Shown here in pieces: positions 1-6,384 of a DNA stretch of 8,604 bases. A model generated the notes under the pieces. It had not been told where the DNA came from, did not search any database, and saw nothing but the letters and a program-made list of their open reading frames with translations. Every line of letters begins with the position of its first letter. Position 1 is the stretch's first letter. Source of the stretch: Saprospiraceae bacterium. GTDB lineage: Bacteria > Bacteroidota > Bacteroidia > Chitinophagales > Saprospiraceae. A program made the position numbers and the translations under genes. Location of the stretch: assembly GCA_020630355.1 (NCBI GenBank), contig JAHDBO010000075.1:1-8604 (forward strand). Direction: 5' to 3'.

Positions 1-502
1 AATTTTCTTTAATTCGCAAAATGTATTTACGTTTTAAATAATAATTTTTCACTTCATTTAGTTCCGAAGGACTAGATAGTTTTTCATCGTAAGTCGATAA
101 AATAGTAGCAACTTGCTTGTAGAGTTCTGATTCTAAGTTTTCTATATCATTTTTTGTCCTCTCGAAAGTCTTTTCATCATAATCAAATTCCAACTCCATG
201 ATTCCCTCATTGATGTCCATCATTTCCATCAAAAAACTTTGAGGGAGTTTATTTTGCCCCTCTTCTGCTAGTACCTGCTTGAGGTCTAGGATATATTTCA
301 TTCGACTATCTGTATTCTTCAAGGTCTTATAAGCCTGATTGTTGAATGTAGATTGCTCTAGCGCACGAGCTTGAGCAGCTTCGTCTTCTTGTGTGAAGAA
401 ATCAGGATGCAAGGCACGGCTTTTTTGGATGTATTTCTTTTTTAAAGCTTTTTCATCCAAAATAAAAGCCACGGGTATTCCAAACCACTCGAAATAATTC
501 AT
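1..502 (-). CDS. hscB: Fe-S cluster assembly co-chaperone HscB (3' end cut by window)
   Basis: J-domain co-chaperone that, in the known family, brings the IscU scaffold to the Hsp70 HscA and stimulates its ATPase during Fe-S cluster transfer in the cytoplasm. I translated this frame directly. It starts MNYFEWFGIP, has the HPD triad at residues 32-34 (same positions as in E. coli HscB), and then the QSTFNNQAYKTLKN segment typical of HscB rather than of general DnaJ. The C-terminal HscB domain contains QSFLMEMMDINEGI at about residues 92-105, matching the scaffold-binding three-helix region. 167 residues are visible and the family is about 170-176 long, so only a few residues and the stop are missing. 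The ATG at 502-500 lies 24 bases after the rseP stop, so the two are probably cotranscribed. No isc or suf gene is visible next to it. Identity is sure; partnership with a dedicated HscA in this organism is inference. Confidence 0.9.
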   Translation of the reverse strand, partial: MNYFEWFGIPVAFILDEKALKKKYIQKSRALHPDFFTQEDEAAQARALEQSTFNNQAYKTLKNTDSRMKYILDLKQVLAEEGQNKLPQSFLMEMMDINEGIMELEFDYDEKTFERTKNDIENLESELYKQVATILSTYDEKLSSPSELNEVKNYYLKRKYILRIKEN

Positions 503-526
503 GCTAGTAATTTTGATATAGATATT

Positions 527-1858
527 TTACCCGAATATGGCACGTTTTATATCCATACCATTGGCAAATAAAACGAGTGCCAAGACAATTATAAAGCCAA
601 TTACCGTTGCGATTTCCATGAATCTATCACTTGGTTTGCGTCCAGAAATGACCTCGTAAAGTAGGAACATTACGTGTCCCCCATCCAGTGCCGGTATGGG
701 CAATAGGTTCATGAACGCCAAAATCAAGGATAGCAAACCCGTCATCGTCCAGAAACGTTCCCAATTCCAACTATAACCATAAAGGGATGCGATAGAGCCA
801 AATCCACCTAGGCTTTCGGTGACGGCTATTTCCCCTTTGAACATTCGTCCATAAGCTTTGAATTGATCGGTCAAAACAGACCATCCTTTTTTGGTACCTA
901 TCGGGAAAGATTCCCAGAAACCATACTCTTGTCGAGCAAGGTCGAACATTGGTTTGTTAAAGGCGCCAATTTTACCTTTTTCAGTAAGTGTTATGGACTT
1001 AGTCAGGGTATCTGTACCGTTTCTTATGATTTGTAGGTTCGTCTCTTTTCCTTTTAGCTGTGCAGTCTGTTTGATGAACTGATGGTAATATTCAGTTGAA
1101 GTACCATTGATACCAATAATCTGGTCGCCTTTTTGAAGCCCTGCGTCTCTGGAAGGCGATTTTTTAGGGATGGAATCGACAAAGAATGGGAATCTTGCTG
1201 CAAAAAGATCTTTATTTTTGTTCTTACTAGAGGTGAGGATACTCGTCATTTCCGGCGCAATGTCTAGGCTCATTGCTTGCCCGTTGCGTTCTATGTTGAG
1301 TTGCTTAGCGTTGTTGAGAACAATCTCTCGGACAATCGTTCTATCGTTGAATTTTTCCATTTTTAGGGTGTCGATGGAAATCACTTTATCCCCGTCTTGA
1401 AGACCGAGTTTCATTCCAAGAGAATCTACCGCAATTCCATATTTTACATTGTCATTCGGCAGGTAAGTCTCCCCGTAGTACCAGAGCACCATGGAATAGA
1501 TGAAAAAACCCAAGATGAAATTGACGGTAACCCCTCCAAGCATTATAATCAAACGTTGCCAAGCTGGCTTGGAACGAAACTCCCAAGGCTGGGGCGGTTG
1601 CGCCATTTGCTCTTTATCCATACTCTCGTCAATCATCCCCGATATTTTGACATATCCTCCCAAGGGCAACCAACCGATACCATATTCTGTGTCCCCTTTT
1701 TTGATTTTGAATAATTCAAACCAAGGGTCAAAGAATAGGTAGAATTTTTCTACGCGTGTGTTGAACCAACGGGCAGGAAAGAAATGCCCCATTTCATGCA
1801 AAACTATCAATATAGAAAGGCTGAGCATCAACTGCGCGCCCATGATTACGTAATCCAT
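527..1858 (-). CDS. rseP: Site-2 intramembrane zinc metalloprotease RseP
   Basis: Inner-membrane protease of the S2P family, which cuts anti-sigma factors within the membrane in envelope stress signalling and can clear leftover signal peptides. The 443-residue length is usual for Bacteroidota RseP. The zinc motif HEMGH is at residues 21-25 inside the first membrane helix. The membrane-edge GGYVKI segment is at 67-72, the GGVTVNF motif at the second helix at 108-114, and the second catalytic motif NLLPIPALDGG at 384-394 supplies Asp392 as third zinc ligand. Two periplasmic PDZ-like regions lie between, roughly 135-205 and 220-300; the second carries SPSRDAGLQKGDQIIGING. A final membrane helix is at about 421-436. 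The start at 1858 leaves a correct short N-terminal stretch before HEMGH. A -7 promoter element lies about 70 bases upstream, and hscB follows downstream. The substrate anti-sigma factor is not in the window. Confidence 0.95.
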   Translation of the reverse strand: MDYVIMGAQLMLSLSILIVLHEMGHFFPARWFNTRVEKFYLFFDPWFELFKIKKGDTEYGIGWLPLGGYVKISGMIDESMDKEQMAQPPQPWEFRSKPAWQRLIIMLGGVTVNFILGFFIYSMVLWYYGETYLPNDNVKYGIAVDSLGMKLGLQDGDKVISIDTLKMEKFNDRTIVREIVLNNAKQLNIERNGQAMSLDIAPEMTSILTSSKNKNKDLFAARFPFFVDSIPKKSPSRDAGLQKGDQIIGINGTSTEYYHQFIKQTAQLKGKETNLQIIRNGTDTLTKSITLTEKGKIGAFNKPMFDLARQEYGFWESFPIGTKKGWSVLTDQFKAYGRMFKGEIAVTESLGGFGSIASLYGYSWNWERFWTMTGLLSLILAFMNLLPIPALDGGHVMFLLYEVISGRKPSDRFMEIATVIGFIIVLALVLFANGMDIKRAIFG

Positions 1859-1929
1859 CTTTGGTAATTAGTAATTTATAGTAAGAACGAATAAATGATT
1901 ATATTTATCATTCCCTAGGTCAATTGCCG

Positions 1930-1937
1930 CAAAGGTA
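1930..1937 (-). promoter_or_regulatory. Candidate Bacteroidota -7 element upstream of rseP
   Basis: On the minus strand this reads TACCTTTG, a full match to the TAnnTTTG -7 consensus of the main Bacteroidota sigma factor. It would start transcription near 1925 and give a leader of about 65 bases before the rseP ATG at 1858. I see no convincing TTTG at the usual -33 distance: the nearest (1949-1952) is only 11 bases away. The call therefore rests on the -7 element and its position. Confidence 0.45.
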
Positions 1938-2039
1938 ATAAGTTATGGCAAATCCTCCTTGCTATTAACGATATTTGACAGTTTATAGTTTAGCCGAGTG
2001 TTTTAAGAATTATTCCTTATTCATTTTTAATTGAAAAAG

Positions 2040-2510
2040 ATGTCTAACCAAAGTTTTTTACTAAGCGAATTTGATGAATTAGTTGCAAAAATAAAAGAGG
2101 ATACTCCTGCGCAATGGGGCATCATGACGGCTCATCATCTGATGGAGCATTTGAGTCTATTGTTTGCCATTTCTAATGGAAAACTAGATGCTCCATCAAT
2201 GTATCCCCCAGAAAAACAGGCAAAGGCAAATGCCAATTTTTTTGATAAGAAATATCCTTTCCCTCGAAATTTTGACCCAGCGAAGACAGGGAAATTACAA
2301 CCGCTTCGTACTGAAAATATGGAAGAAGCGAAAGCCTCTTTATTGATGACAAGGGACAAATTTTTACAGTATTTTGGAGAAAATACCGACGCTACGCCGA
2401 TGCATCCCGTCATGGGGCCTTTAGACAAGGAAAAATGGGAGGAATTTCACCGCCGACATATTAGTTACCATTTTGAGCAATTTGGTTTGTCGAAGGAATT
2501 GCTCAGCTAG
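2040..2510 (+). CDS. DUF1569 / DinB-like family protein, function unknown
   Basis: A 156-residue cytoplasmic protein with no signal peptide or membrane segment. It resembles the DUF1569 group of the DinB/YfiT four-helix superfamily. What can be seen: WGIMTAHHLMEHL at 26-38, matching the first helix with its histidines, HPVMGPLDKEKWEEFHRRH at 122-140, and a closing HISYHFEQFG at 140-149. In the superfamily three histidines (here probably His33 or His37, His140 and His144) can bind a divalent metal; no substrate is established. I place the start at the ATG at 2040. An in-frame TTG at 2031 would add only three residues, and ATG is far more likely. The gene is the only large one on the plus strand: it is divergent from rseP and tail-to-tail with the lipoprotein gene, overlapping it by four bases. 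No strong promoter stands out upstream. Confidence 0.8.
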   Translation: MSNQSFLLSEFDELVAKIKEDTPAQWGIMTAHHLMEHLSLLFAISNGKLDAPSMYPPEKQAKANANFFDKKYPFPRNFDPAKTGKLQPLRTENMEEAKASLLMTRDKFLQYFGENTDATPMHPVMGPLDKEKWEEFHRRHISYHFEQFGLSKELLS

Positions 2511-2953
2511 TCAATATTGATGCTGTCTTGATTGTTTAGGATACTAGTGTCCTGAACGATGGTATCTATTGCAGGTATGGGGAGGTCAAAAGTCATTGGC
2601 ACAAGGGTGATCAAACGCTCTTTCCCATCATTCATTTCTAATTGGAGGGTATCTGCTTTCAAAGTTTTGACAAGGACAAAAAAGTTTTTGTTGTCCGTTG
2701 TTTTGATGCTGAGCTTATTACCTTTTAGCTGATAGGTACCTTCTTGTTGGGCACTCTCAAAGGCTTTGTAAGCGAAGTTTTTATCTGAATCGAAGGCAAA
2801 GCGCATTCCCGAAGCGTCTCTAGGATCTAATTGACCATCTGTGATGATTTGTGTGGCAGCCCATTCATTGTGCAATAGTTTTTGGTCGAAATCAGAACCG
2901 GTATCGCAAGCGATTAAGCAGAATAACACTAGGAAGAAAAGGACTTTTTTCAT
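2507..2953 (-). CDS. Small lipoprotein with lipocalin-like fold, function unknown
   Basis: A 148-residue exported protein. It has a lipoprotein signal peptide: MKK, a hydrophobic core LFFLVLFCL, and a lipobox LIAC with the lipidated cysteine at residue 16, followed by DTGSDFD. The mature part shows alternating beta-strand patterns: a NEWAATQIITDG strand, FAFDSDKNFAYKAF, GTYQLKGNKLSIKT and a late LQLEM strand. This resembles the lipocalin-like lipoprotein families common in Bacteroidota, in which a small beta-barrel is tethered to the membrane. The tail from about residue 120 is rich in Asp, Ile and Asn and looks unstructured. It is the last gene of the lpxC-fabZ, lpxA, ABC ATPase cluster, 39 bases after the ATPase stop, so an envelope role is plausible but inferred. 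The final TAG shares its CTAG with the stop of the convergent DUF1569 gene. Fold assignment is moderate; function is unknown. Confidence 0.75.
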   Translation of the reverse strand: MKKVLFFLVLFCLIACDTGSDFDQKLLHNEWAATQIITDGQLDPRDASGMRFAFDSDKNFAYKAFESAQQEGTYQLKGNKLSIKTTDNKNFFVLVKTLKADTLQLEMNDGKERLITLVPMTFDLPIPAIDTIVQDTSILNNQDSINID

Positions 2954-2992
2954 GTTTGTATTTTGAGAAAGAATGGATGATGCGCTGTTGTA

Positions 2993-3628
2993 TTACTTTA
3001 CTAGTAGATTTGGCTTGAAATCAAGAATGGACAAAGTCTCTTCGCAGATTTGATAATCCGAAGCAACATTAGAAGCGACAAATAAAGTTCGGTTATTTAA
3101 ATGGGTACGAAGCAATGCTTGATACCAAGCAGCCCCTGCTTCATCCAAATTGGTTGTGGGCTCGTCCAATAGCAATAAGGGGGTATCAGAGCAGATGGCT
3201 AGTGCTAATTTTACCCGTTGTTTCATACCAGAAGAAAAATGGCGGATTTGCTTGTTTTTTGACTTTTGAAGTTGACATTCTTCTATGAATGTACGAGTAG
3301 ACCAACCTAGGGGGAGTGCTTTGAATTTTTGATGAAAATCAATAGCTTCCGTGAGTGTCATTTCTTCGATAAGGTCAATATATGGAGCAGCGATATTGAC
3401 GGAACGGTAGAGGGTGTCACTATCTATTTTTTTTCCCGAAAGGGAAAACTCAATTTTTCCTTTGCTCGGACTCAAAAAACCCGAAAGGACTGCTATGAAG
3501 GTAGACTTGCCCGAACCATTCGGGCCTATGAGAGCGTATCGTTGACCCGAACGGATATTTAAATCAACCCCTTTAAATATCCATTCTCGCCGATAGCGTT
3601 TGCCGATATTTTTTAGGATGATTTCCAT
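2993..3628 (-). CDS. Stand-alone ABC transporter ATP-binding protein
   Basis: A 211-residue single nucleotide-binding domain with no membrane segments. Walker A is GPNGSGKST (35-43), the ABC signature is the variant FSSGMKQR (131-138), Walker B is LLLLDEP (151-157) with catalytic Glu156, and the D-loop is TNLD (159-162). Two normally conserved positions differ. The Q-loop region reads NIAAPYIDLIEEMTL, with Tyr83 about where Gln is usual, and the switch-histidine region reads FVASNVASDY, with Asn about where His is usual. I recall similar AAPY and SN forms in single-domain ATPases of other Bacteroidota, so this may be a family trait rather than decay. The gene starts two bases after the lpxA stop, so it is almost certainly translationally coupled. 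No permease is in the window. A role in moving a lipid or envelope component is a guess from context; the substrate is unknown. Confidence 0.9.
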   Translation of the reverse strand: MEIILKNIGKRYRREWIFKGVDLNIRSGQRYALIGPNGSGKSTFIAVLSGFLSPSKGKIEFSLSGKKIDSDTLYRSVNIAAPYIDLIEEMTLTEAIDFHQKFKALPLGWSTRTFIEECQLQKSKNKQIRHFSSGMKQRVKLALAICSDTPLLLLDEPTTNLDEAGAAWYQALLRTHLNNRTLFVASNVASDYQICEETLSILDFKPNLLVK

Positions 3629-3630
3629 TC

Positions 3631-4431
3631 TTATCGATTGCCATTTAATTGGCGAAAGCCTTTCATCAAACCTCTAGTAGAGCTAGCAATAAAGGTCAGG
3701 ATTTGTTCTTTTTCCTTACAATCAGCAATAGAGTCTTTAATGGCTTTGATCGCTTGAGTGGTATTATTTCCTTTTACAAACAATACTCTATAAATATCTT
3801 GAATGCAGTGTACTTGTTCTTCCGTGAAACCTCGTCTACGGAGTCCAATCGAATTGACACCAGCATAGGAAATAGGCTCTCTTGCGGCTTTTACGAAAGG
3901 AGGAATATCTTTCCTCACTAAAGAGCCACCGCCAACCATAGCATGCTGGCCGATTTTTACAAATTGGTGCACAGCTGTTAAGCCGCCCAATACGGCGAAA
4001 TCGCCAACTTCGATATGTCCTGCCAGGTTGACATTATTGGCAAGGATGCAGTTTTTTCCAATCACACAGTCATGGGCGACATGTACATAAGCCATTAAGA
4101 GGGAATTGCTTCCAATCTCTGTTTTATAATTAGCAAGTGTACCTCTATTCAAAGTACAATATTCTCGTATAATAACGTTGTCTCCAATTTCCAAGGTCGA
4201 TTCTTCTCCTTGAAATTTCAAATCTTGTGGTACAGCTCCTACAATGGCTCCAGGGAATATTTTACAGTTTTTTCCAATGCGAACCCCGTCCATTATAGTC
4301 ACATTCGAACCAATCCAAGTACCCTCCCCGATAACAACGTCTTCCTTGATGGTCACAAATGGTTCGATGGTCACATTAGCACCAATTTGGGCGTTCGGAT
4401 GGACAAAAGATAAAGTATGATTATCAACCAT
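3631..4431 (-). CDS. lpxA: UDP-N-acetylglucosamine acyltransferase LpxA
   Basis: Cytoplasmic trimeric enzyme of the first lipid A step, moving a 3-hydroxyacyl group from acyl-ACP to O3 of UDP-GlcNAc. The 266 residues match the family length. Residues 10 to about 185 are hexapeptide repeats of a left-handed beta-helix (such as IGANVTIEPFVTI and IGSNVTIMDGVRI), followed by a helical C-terminal domain ending near the family's STRGLMKGF. The segment VHVAHDCVIG places the catalytic base at His120 (E. coli His125) with His117 matching E. coli His122. QDLK at 69-72 gives Asp70 and Lys72, equal to E. coli Asp74 and Lys76. By direct residue counting Gly168 falls at E. coli Gly173, the acyl-chain ruler. 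LpxA lies 35 bases downstream of lpxC-fabZ and 2 bases upstream of the ABC ATPase, so it is part of the same operon. Confidence 0.96.
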   Translation of the reverse strand: MVDNHTLSFVHPNAQIGANVTIEPFVTIKEDVVIGEGTWIGSNVTIMDGVRIGKNCKIFPGAIVGAVPQDLKFQGEESTLEIGDNVIIREYCTLNRGTLANYKTEIGSNSLLMAYVHVAHDCVIGKNCILANNVNLAGHIEVGDFAVLGGLTAVHQFVKIGQHAMVGGGSLVRKDIPPFVKAAREPISYAGVNSIGLRRRGFTEEQVHCIQDIYRVLFVKGNNTTQAIKAIKDSIADCKEKEQILTFIASSTRGLMKGFRQLNGNR

Positions 4432-4446
4432 TGTAAAGTAGCATGT

Positions 4447-4461
4447 CCTAGCTGTGCTAGG
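4447..4461 (-). repeat. Short hairpin between lpxC-fabZ and lpxA
   Basis: A perfect 6-bp inverted repeat, CCTAGC and GCTAGG, around a 3-base loop, starting 5 bases after the lpxC-fabZ stop in the 35-base gap before lpxA. No T-run follows on the minus strand, so it is not an intrinsic terminator. It could be an RNA-processing or stability element, or chance. Confidence 0.35.
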
Positions 4462-4466
4462 TATTA

Positions 4467-5882
4467 TTAATTTAATTTAGGTGCTTCGTCATCTCTTGAA
4501 CGCACGATTTGAGCGGTCAATTCAGCTTCGGAAACGATTTTATTACCGACATAGGCAGTACCCTGCATTTGGCAGATGCCTCTTCTAATTGGAGATAGCA
4601 TTTCTAGTTTGAATAATACAATATCGCCAGGTAATACCTTTTGCTTAAACTTAGCGTTATTGATTTTTAAGAAATAAGTATCCCAATTATGTGGGTCTTT
4701 TACGGTCGACAATGCTAAAATGCCACCCGTTTGAGCCATTGCTTCTATTTGTAACACCCCAGGCATGACAGGGTTGCCTGGGAAATGTCCTTGAAAGAAG
4801 TCTTCGTTGAAAGTTGTGTTTTTTACGCCTAGCACAGAGGTAGGGGTAAGTTCCATTATTTTGTCAATCAACAAAAAAGGATAGCGGTGTGGCAGTCTTT
4901 TTTGTATTTCGATAATATCGTAAAAAGGTTCTGCGTAGGGGTCATATTTAGGGACACCTTTCAATTTTTTTTGCGCTCTGTATTTCTGTTTTAACAGTTG
5001 AGCAAATTGCGTGTTTGCAGCATGACCTGGTTTGGTGGCAACGATTTTCCCCTTGATAGGAACGCCTAGTAAGCCCAAATCGCCTACTACATCGAGTAAT
5101 TTATGCCGTGCAGGTTCGTTTTTGAACCTTAAATCCGTGGTATTCAGGATGCCCTCTTGTTCTACCTTAACACTTGGACGGTCTAGTTTTTTGGCCAACG
5201 CATCCAACTCGTCTTGGTTCATGACCCTGTCCACAATTACGACGGCATTGTCTAGGTCTCCTCCTTTGATAAGCCCTTGGCTAAGTAATTGGTCGACTTC
5301 GTGCAAAAATACAAAGGTCCTACAAGGGGCGATTTCTTTTTCAAAGTCTTCTATTTTGTCTAATGCAGCATATTGCTGACCCAAAACAGGGGAATTGAAA
5401 TCTATCATTGTAGTGACTTCAAAATGCTCGGCCGGTAAAGCCAATAGTTCTGTACCCGTTACTTCGTCTTTGAATGAAATAGGTTCTTCTATTTCAAAAT
5501 AACTGCGCTCGGCATTTTGGGGCTGTATCCCCACTTCTTTTATAGCGTTGACGAAGGGAATGGCAGAACCATCCATGATAGGCACTTCGGGGCCATTTAT
5601 TGCTACCAATACATTATCAATGCCCATACCGATGAACGCTGCCATGACATGTTCTACTGTACTAATTTGAGCATTGCCCTGCTTGATCGTAGTACCTCTA
5701 TTGGTGGATACCACTTTCATCGCATCAGCAGCTATGATGGGCATGCCTTCCAAATCAACTCTTTGGAATTTGATTCCATGGTTCTCATCGGCAGGGTGAA
5801 AAGTCATCGTAACCGATCTACCAGAATGTAGTCCGATTCCTTGTACGCTGTTCGATTTGACTATTGTTTGTTGCTTAATCAT
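4467..5882 (-). CDS. lpxC-fabZ: Bifunctional LpxC-FabZ: UDP-acyl-GlcNAc deacetylase and hydroxyacyl-ACP dehydratase
   Basis: A natural fusion of two cytoplasmic enzymes. LpxC removes the acetyl group in the committed step of lipid A synthesis; FabZ dehydrates 3-hydroxyacyl-ACP for fatty acid elongation. Both draw on the same 3-hydroxyacyl-ACP pool. The 471 residues from MIKQQTIV fit the fused family. The LpxC part (about 1-300) has GIGLHSG at 15-21, STVEHVMAA with Glu77 and zinc ligand His78, and RHKLLDVVGD with ligands His260 and Asp264, plus His287. The FabZ part (about 315-471) has LPHRYPFLLID at 330-340 and GHFPGNPVMPGVLQIEAMAQ at 365-384, with catalytic His366 and Glu380. I chose the ATG at 5882. 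The frame stays open to an ATG at 6032, but the extra 50 residues are unlike LpxC and contain the likely promoter. No frameshift separates the halves. It is the first gene of the four-gene cluster. Confidence 0.96.
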   Translation of the reverse strand: MIKQQTIVKSNSVQGIGLHSGRSVTMTFHPADENHGIKFQRVDLEGMPIIAADAMKVVSTNRGTTIKQGNAQISTVEHVMAAFIGMGIDNVLVAINGPEVPIMDGSAIPFVNAIKEVGIQPQNAERSYFEIEEPISFKDEVTGTELLALPAEHFEVTTMIDFNSPVLGQQYAALDKIEDFEKEIAPCRTFVFLHEVDQLLSQGLIKGGDLDNAVVIVDRVMNQDELDALAKKLDRPSVKVEQEGILNTTDLRFKNEPARHKLLDVVGDLGLLGVPIKGKIVATKPGHAANTQFAQLLKQKYRAQKKLKGVPKYDPYAEPFYDIIEIQKRLPHRYPFLLIDKIMELTPTSVLGVKNTTFNEDFFQGHFPGNPVMPGVLQIEAMAQTGGILALSTVKDPHNWDTYFLKINNAKFKQKVLPGDIVLFKLEMLSPIRRGICQMQGTAYVGNKIVSEAELTAQIVRSRDDEAPKLN

Positions 5883-6006
5883 AACACTCTTGGCCTTAGT
5901 TTTTTGATTTATGCTTGTTTTTGAAAAGAAAGACGCACATAAAATTAGGCTGTTAATGAAAATTATAAGTTGAAAAATGGAGTGGTTTATTCGATTAAAT
6001 CGCCTG
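5883..6006 (-). other. Predicted lpxC-fabZ 5' leader with a possible 14-codon upstream ORF
   Basis: If transcription starts just downstream of the -7 element at 6007-6014, the mRNA has a leader of about 120 bases, long for this window. Apart from the open in-frame extension of LpxC it contains one ATG-initiated ORF, 5940 to 5896, encoding MCVFLFKNKHKSKN and ending 13 bases before the lpxC ATG in a different frame. I see no riboswitch or strong hairpin in it. Translation of the short ORF is unproven. Confidence 0.25.
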
Positions 6007-6014
6007 CAAAGATA
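6007..6014 (-). promoter_or_regulatory. Candidate Bacteroidota -7 element for lpxC-fabZ operon
   Basis: The minus strand reads TATCTTTG, a full TAnnTTTG match, about 125 bases upstream of the lpxC-fabZ ATG. No good TTTG lies at the -33 distance. Its position downstream of the ATG at 6032 supports 5882 as the true start of LpxC. Confidence 0.5.
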
Positions 6015-6164
6015 CATTTTTTTGCTTACCATGATTGCTTAAAGTAAGGACTTTGAGTTTACTGTTTTTTTTATAAACAAAAAGAGCTCCCTTCGAATAG
6101 CAAATTATTGTTGTTAAAATAATGTTTCGCTAAACATGGATGTCACATTTGTTCGGGAATGTTA

Positions 6165-6196
6165 TTTGAATAAAATTGGGTCTACATGTTTATTTG
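6165..6196 (+). promoter_or_regulatory. Candidate promoter for the 46-codon ORF
   Basis: A TTTG at 6165-6168 is followed after 20 bases by TTTATTTG at 6189-6196, one mismatch from TAnnTTTG. Spacing fits the Bacteroidota -33/-7 arrangement. The predicted start, near 6201, lies about 23 bases before the ATG at 6224. Confidence 0.35.
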
Positions 6197-6223
6197 TGGT
6201 AGAATCTAACAATACTCCCTGTT

Positions 6224-6364
6224 ATGAAAACTACGATGTACACCAAGACTCCTTCTGAGATGTCTAGAATGGAAAAACTGAAAAATGGGTTTTTGAGAAG
6301 CCCCAGACGGTTCAGTATAATCATTATATTAGCTATCATTTTAATAATGACAATGTTGTATTAA
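6224..6364 (+). CDS. Possible 46-residue single-helix membrane peptide
   Basis: Reading from the ATG at 6224 gives a 46-codon ORF ending in TAA at 6362-6364. Its N-terminal 30 residues are polar and basic (KTTMYTKT, MEKLKNGF, then RSPRRF). Residues 31-46 are almost all Ile, Leu, Met and Ala, ending in MTMLY, so the layout is a cytoplasmic basic tail plus one short C-terminal membrane helix. I do not recognise a family. Support for it being real: a membrane-protein amino acid pattern with flanking positive charge, a promoter-like pair at the right distance, and its place in an otherwise empty 500-base gap. Against it: short length, no Shine-Dalgarno sequence (though these are weak in Bacteroidota), and AT-rich DNA favours Ile/Leu codons by chance. 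It is divergent from lpxC-fabZ and converges on the flippase gene with a 20-base gap. Confidence 0.45.
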   Translation: MKTTMYTKTPSEMSRMEKLKNGFLRSPRRFSIIIILAIILIMTMLY

Positions 6365-6384
6365 AACAAGAGTGCTGACCATTC

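Noticed and set aside
1894..1912. AT-rich inverted repeat AATGAT/ATCATT in the rseP leader
   Set aside because: Six A/T-dominated pairs around a 7-base loop are too weak and too likely by chance in AT-rich DNA.
2031..2039. TTG start for the DUF1569 gene
   Set aside because: An ATG three codons downstream fits better; nothing conserved is gained by the extra residues.
3431..3448. Hairpin TTTTCCC-GAAA-GGGAAAA inside the ABC ATPase gene
   Set aside because: It lies within well-conserved coding sequence (LSGKK region) and no terminator tail follows in either sense. Coincidence of codons is enough.
3509..3525. 7-bp hairpin GCCCGAA-CCA-TTCGGGC inside the ABC ATPase gene
   Set aside because: It encodes the Walker A Gly-Pro-Asn-Gly-Ser-Gly. 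The recurring CCCGAA in this area comes from four Ser-Gly pairs written TCG-GGN, not from a repeat element.
4467..5882. Frameshift or assembly join producing the LpxC-FabZ fusion
   Set aside because: Both catalytic halves are intact in a single frame, and this fusion is a known trait of Bacteroidota.
5883..6032. N-terminal membrane anchor on LpxC-FabZ (start at 6032)
   Set aside because: The 50 residues do not resemble LpxC, which is soluble and normally starts close to the QGIGLHSG motif. The extension overlaps a promoter element and ordinary AT-rich DNA explains its hydrophobic look.
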